Virus record (IMG/VR): IMGVR_UViG_3300023180_005414
Span: 1-45,956 of that record
Strand: one strand, 5' to 3'
Length of the DNA stretch: 45,956 nt
Source: a virus
Translations under genes and position numbers: made by a program
Shown: in pieces, positions 30,001 through 36,000 of the stretch
Layout of the letters: each line of letters starts with the position of its first letter
Position numbering within the stretch: the stretch's first letter is position 1
The notes under the pieces: model-generated
What the model saw: only the letters and a program-made list of their open reading frames with translations
Told to the model about the DNA's origin: nothing
The model's database searches: none

Positions 30001-33000
30001 TTCAATGTTTAGGGGGAACTTCATAATTGTTGCACCGCTGGTAATTGTTGCACCAGCAAGTTGTTCAATACGGAATCTTCCCAGATAAGGAGAATTCTGA
30101 ACGTCCAGATATGCCGTGTTGGACATCGGAGGTTCGGAAGTTGTTCTAGAGGGGTCGAAGTAGTACGAAATATTGGTAACTTCTTCGTTAACTGCAAGAG
30201 AAACGTAAGGTTTGACACCACCAGTAACAACGCCAGGAGTACCAGAACGCTCAATAGCATTGAAAGAGTATTCCAGTTTATAGAGATTATCTTTAGAGAA
30301 TGTTAGATAATAACCAACCATCGACGGGTCAGATACGTCAAAGACGTACTGGTGACCGTAGAACATCGGAAGAACAGGTGTCTTAGCAGAAACCACTACA
30401 TTATTTGCACCACCATTTGCTTCGGCGGGGTTATCTGTAGGAACTCCTCTCAGAGAGTATGTAAATTCTCTGCTGGTGAAGACTTCCTTAACGAAGAATG
30501 AACCGTCATAGTCATTAGCAGTACCATCACCACTGTTACCAGTAATGTGAATGATTTCATTGGGTTTGAGGTAATGTGCAGTTGCGGTTGTTACATATGC
30601 AATATCTGTGTTATTAATTGCACTATACTTAACAATTTTGGTCAGATTAGTCACCAAAGTAATTTTGGTGACACCAGTCAAACCACTAATAGTCAGAGTG
30701 CTATATTCGGAGTTGAAAGAAAGTTGGTCAGAGGTCAAACTGACAACAGAACCAACAACAAACTCAGAGGAGCCACTGATATCATCGATTCTTACGCTGT
30801 AATCTGGGTCACTATGGGGTTTGAATCTTGCAAACTCATCAAGATTATTTGTTGCAGATGGGTCAATCAGAGTGAAGTCTTCTTGTGCAAGGTTGAAATC
30901 AAAGACGCCAGGAGTAGTGTTAATTACTTCAGCAAAGACATATCCTTTAATTTCGTTAATATCATTGACATTAGTTTTCAGTTCTCCAGAATCAATATAA
31001 GTATCCCACTCACCAACAATATCAGCAATGTCAATTGTATTCGGATGTGCAGTTGTATCAACGTCAATAATCTTTGCTTGTGCTGCAATAGTGCCAGCAT
31101 TCCAGACCTGAAGTGTTGCACCCTTAGTGAAGTTCACAGGGAAAGCATTTGTAGTCAATCTTTGTACGTTGTTGACCTTGGTTGTGGTCGATTGTGCAAT
31201 AAAGAACTTACCATATGCCTTAGGAGTTACCCGAACCTTCTTAGAACCAGGAGCAGGAATTGTAGCAGTTCTAGTCGCCCAAACATCAGTAATCTGACTT
31301 ACCGTCATGATATCCTGAGTAAGAAGCGATGCTACGTCATTATAGTCAAGAACCTGATAACCTTCTGATGCTAGGTCATAACCAACAATGTTATTTGTTA
31401 CCGAAGCACCTCTAGTGATTGTAGTATCATCAGTTTTATTAAATACAATGCCATTATTGGTTGTAGAGAATCTACCAGTTCTTTCGTTTGCAGTTACCTT
31501 ATCTAACTTGTGCAGAATTGCATCTGTATGAATGTAATCGGTACGACCATAATACGCAGTGTATTCTGCAGTAACAGAAGGTGCAGTTTGAGACAGAACT
31601 CTATCACTAATCTTAACACCATCAATATAACCAGAGAACTGAGTCGATGCATCATAGGCACCAGCAGTATTGGTGAATCCAGGAGCGTTAGCAACGAAGA
31701 AGTTATTATTCAGATTAATAGAAGGAGCAGTTGCTTGGCAAGCAATAGTACCATCAACAGCAAGAGTGTATGTATTACCACTCTTAGTCAGCGAAACAAA
31801 GTGCCAAGTATCAGTCGAAATTACACCAGCGGGTGAAACAATCGGAGAGCTACCATAAAGTGCTGTAGCATTAGCATACAACAGAATTGCATTAGTATTG
31901 CCAGAAGAACCAGTTCTATCCCAAACAACACTGATGCCAGGTCCAGTCCAGTCACCAAATGTAAACAGGGCAGGATTTGCTCCAGTATAACCAGCAGTTA
32001 CATACTGAGAACTTGCATTGAAGAAACCAGAGACCGTGAAGTCTTTGCTGGTCATGTCACCAAGACCATACAGAGTTGCGGTGTCTCCACTTTGTACATT
32101 CAAGTATGCTGCGGAATATGTTGCAGCATTGATGTCATAACCTTGTACATCCAATGCAGTATTAGAACCTCTACCGATAGAACCTGCACTATCACCAGTC
32201 CAAGTTACGTTAGTAGTCTTTTCAGTTGTGTCTCCAAACCCTGGGGAAGAACCATCAAGTTCAAAATCAAATAGTGCAACAGTTCTATTGTGCTTCTGCT
32301 GACCAACAAGAACATGGTCTCCAGAAACATCAGAGTGAGATGCATACCAGGAACCACCCTCAGTACCACGCTCATAGTCAACCTTATAATTGGTTTGAAC
32401 GCTACCATTATAAGAAATCTTGAGGAAGTGGTTAATTACCTTCTTATCACTTGCTCGAACAACTTCAAGACCAACGTTAAGGTGGTTAAAGAGGTCAACA
32501 TTACCCGAAACCATCTTAATGCTGTCAATATTGACATTACCACAATCATAGATGTAGCTCCAGATAGGAGCAACTCCAAGACTGTACTTACCTACCCAGA
32601 AATTCTTACGCTCAAGATTAGTCTTATTAACAAGTTCAGCACTAATCCACAGTTCATTAAATTCGTCAATGACCATGTGTGCATTATCAAGTGCAAACCC
32701 AGCATTAGAAACTTGCTGCAGGGTGTTACTTACAATACCAAACTGAGTCAGTTGACACTTACCAATAACCAATGATTTGTCATCGCTGGTCGAGTTAGGG
32801 GCAGTTTCCATCAAATAGTAAATTCTATCGATGTCCTGACCAGTAGTTTCGTGGTGTACTACGATATCAAGCAGTTTCTCAGAACGAGTCAGAGAAGTGA
32901 ATTTTCTCTTAGCAACAAAGTTACCCAGTTCATTAAGAACGATGATAAAAGCATCATATGCAGAACTGGTGTTAGTATCTGTATATCCACCAAGGATATA

Positions 33001-36000
33001 ACGGTCTGTTGTCAGTTTTGTCAAAGACGTGATGTAATCACCACGAGAAATACCAGAAATACCAGCATACTCACGCTGCCAGTCGAGAGTTGCAAGAAGA
33101 CCAGTGTTATTTTGGTTATACTTAGCAACGATGATGTCTGGATTATGTGCGGGGTTGATTCCACTGGGTTTTGTATGTCCTGCGACGATAACGGTGTTAG
33201 CGTCATCTTCATCGACATAAATTTCCGTCAATTCACAATAAGAATCTCCAGTAATATTGGGAGAGTTAGAACGGAGCGACTTTTCCCAAACTTTGATACC
33301 AGTAGAGTTGTACTTAGCAACAAAACCGTAGAAGTTACCAACAGCATCCTGAGTCTTACCTACAACATAGGTATCTTTGTTAGAAGTTGTGGTGACATTA
33401 TGAATAACGGTCTCCTCACCAGTACCATTGATTGTGTTGAGGAAGTAGTCTGCCTTCTTAAAGATTTGGGGGTGAGATACCAGGATTCTGGGGTCAGTTG
33501 TGAATCCATTACCAGAATTGATAATATTAAATCCAACAACGTTACCAGTTGCAGTGTCTAGTTTGGGTTCAATAACTGCGTCTTGTCCAACGCCATCAAT
33601 TTCAACAGTGATAGGTACTTCTGAGGTATAACCAGTACCAACTTGAGTAACATTCAGTTCTTCAATACCCTTAACAACAGATACCTTAAATTCTTTATTG
33701 GTATTTGCCTGAATTGGTGTATATTGAACATTGATGATGTCAGCAATCTTCAGGTCATGAGGGTCTGCACAAGTAATAACGCCATAAGGAACGTCATTAA
33801 TCATTTCAAAGGTGTAAGAATCAATCGTCTTACCCTTAATTTCAGAAACTCTCGCAGAAATTCCATATCCATCAGTATCGGTATCATCAAAGACCAGTAC
33901 GTCATTTACCTGATAGGATTGACCAGGGTTTTCAATAATAAAACCGTCAACCTTAGCGTCTTCAAACTTAGTAGTCGTTTCTACTTCAATATCGACTCTA
34001 GAATCAAATTTGACAGTCGGGAAGTAATCAAATACCTCAAGACGGTCCTCTTCTTCAAGTTGATTGACCGCAGCTGCCTCAGTGGTATCAATAATAGAGT
34101 CTCTGTTATCGTCTTCGGGTTCTAACTGAATAAAGTCACCATCTTCAAAGGTGATTGTGTCAGTTTCAGCGTTAGGAGTTCTTTCAACGTCAATATCAAC
34201 ATTCTCATAAGGGTCACGGAATCTAACAACACCACCAGGGATATTTTGCTGTACCGCAGTCTGCTGGAGGTTCCACTTATCAACAACAGAGTTCCAAGAG
34301 GGACCAAGAACATAGGGGAAGACTGGATTGCCTGCTTCAGAAGCATCAATGGTAACGAAATAGCAATATCTGCCTGTTGGGAAATCAGGAGTCTTAGCAA
34401 AACGACCGTTGTACTGGTCAAGGTCACCAGAACCAAAGTTGTACTGATAATCTTCAACAAAAGAACCTTGTACATACTCGGTCAAAGAAGGACCATCAAT
34501 ACGAGCAGGGGTGGGATTTGTATCTGGATGATAAATTAGGTTTGTTTTTAATGCATAAGACGATGACATTCTCCTGATTGCAGAAGACTGGTCGGTTGGG
34601 TCATCATAACCATAAGGACCGTAAATAGGGTTACCATCAAATGCCCAACCAATAATTGGGGAGTGCTGAAGACCAACCTCTTGCTCTCTAATCAATCCGT
34701 TAGAGTCAAGAATCATATTGTCACCCAGAACGTATCTCAGACGCTGAGGGTTAGCAATGTGAGCATACTCACCACCATACTGGGTGTTATATCCTTCAAA
34801 AACAGCACCATATGCTTCGTCAAAGTCACTGTTTGCTTGGAGGTTATAAGTCCACTCAAATACTTGGGAATCGAACTCAGCGCCACTACCAACGGATGTC
34901 AGAGTAACAATTGTGGTGCCAGATTCGTATCCAATACCTTTGTTAAGGATTTCAATGCCAGTAACACGACCAGCATTCTCGCCATCGGTATCGATAACAG
35001 CACGAGCAACAGCACCGAAACCTTCGCCGTAAATAGCAACTTCAGGAGGAGTGGTGTATCCATTACCTGCAGCAACAATAGCAATGGAGATAATACGACC
35101 ATTATTAACGATTGCTTGTGCAGCAGCACCAGTACCAGAGCTTAGAGTGATATTTGGTTTGCTGGTGTAAGAAACACCACCATCACTAACAACAATCTCC
35201 TTAATAGGTCCACGAACTTGTGCTCTACCTGTAGCACCAGAACCGCCACCACCAACAATCGTAATATCGGGTCTAGAGGTAAAACCTGTGCCACCAGAGT
35301 TCAGTAGAATTCTAGAAACAACACCTTTAGTTACAATAGCAGTTGCAGATGCTCCTTCGCCCCCGCCTCCAACGATAGAAACAAGAGGTGAAGATGTATA
35401 TCCAGAACCACCGTTCAGTACCTCAATTTCGGTTACAGAACCATTAACGATGACATATCCTTCTGCACCAGTACCACCACCACCGCTGATGCTAAGAACT
35501 GGCGGAGAAGATGCATCATAACCTTCACCAGCATCAGTAATATTAACAGATGTCAGAGAACCATAGATTTTGGTCAGTTCAGACTTGTATGACCAAATAG
35601 ACACACCATTTGCCCAAGTACCGAGAGGACCAGGAGTAATGTTGTCTTTTGTAGAAATTGTTTCTGGGTTTCTGGGAAGTCTATACAGTTTTCTCTGGTT
35701 TCCAGGAATCAGAGCAGTTTCATTGAACGGACCAACTTTATAGTTGGGAATACCAGATGCTGCGATGTAAACGTAGTCAGTATTGAAGAACGTATTTTGG
35801 ATGTTTGTGGTATAGTTACCAATAATTTTTTGAATGGACTCAGTGTCAGATTTACCACGGTTAAGGTCAACCGAAATCAAAATATTACCTTGAGGAGTGG
35901 TAGATGCTGGTTGGGGAAGTTGATACTTGAAGATATAAGCATCTTCTCTAGATTGAACCAGGAATGTACCGTTGTACAGGTTAGGGTTTGCACCATAAAC

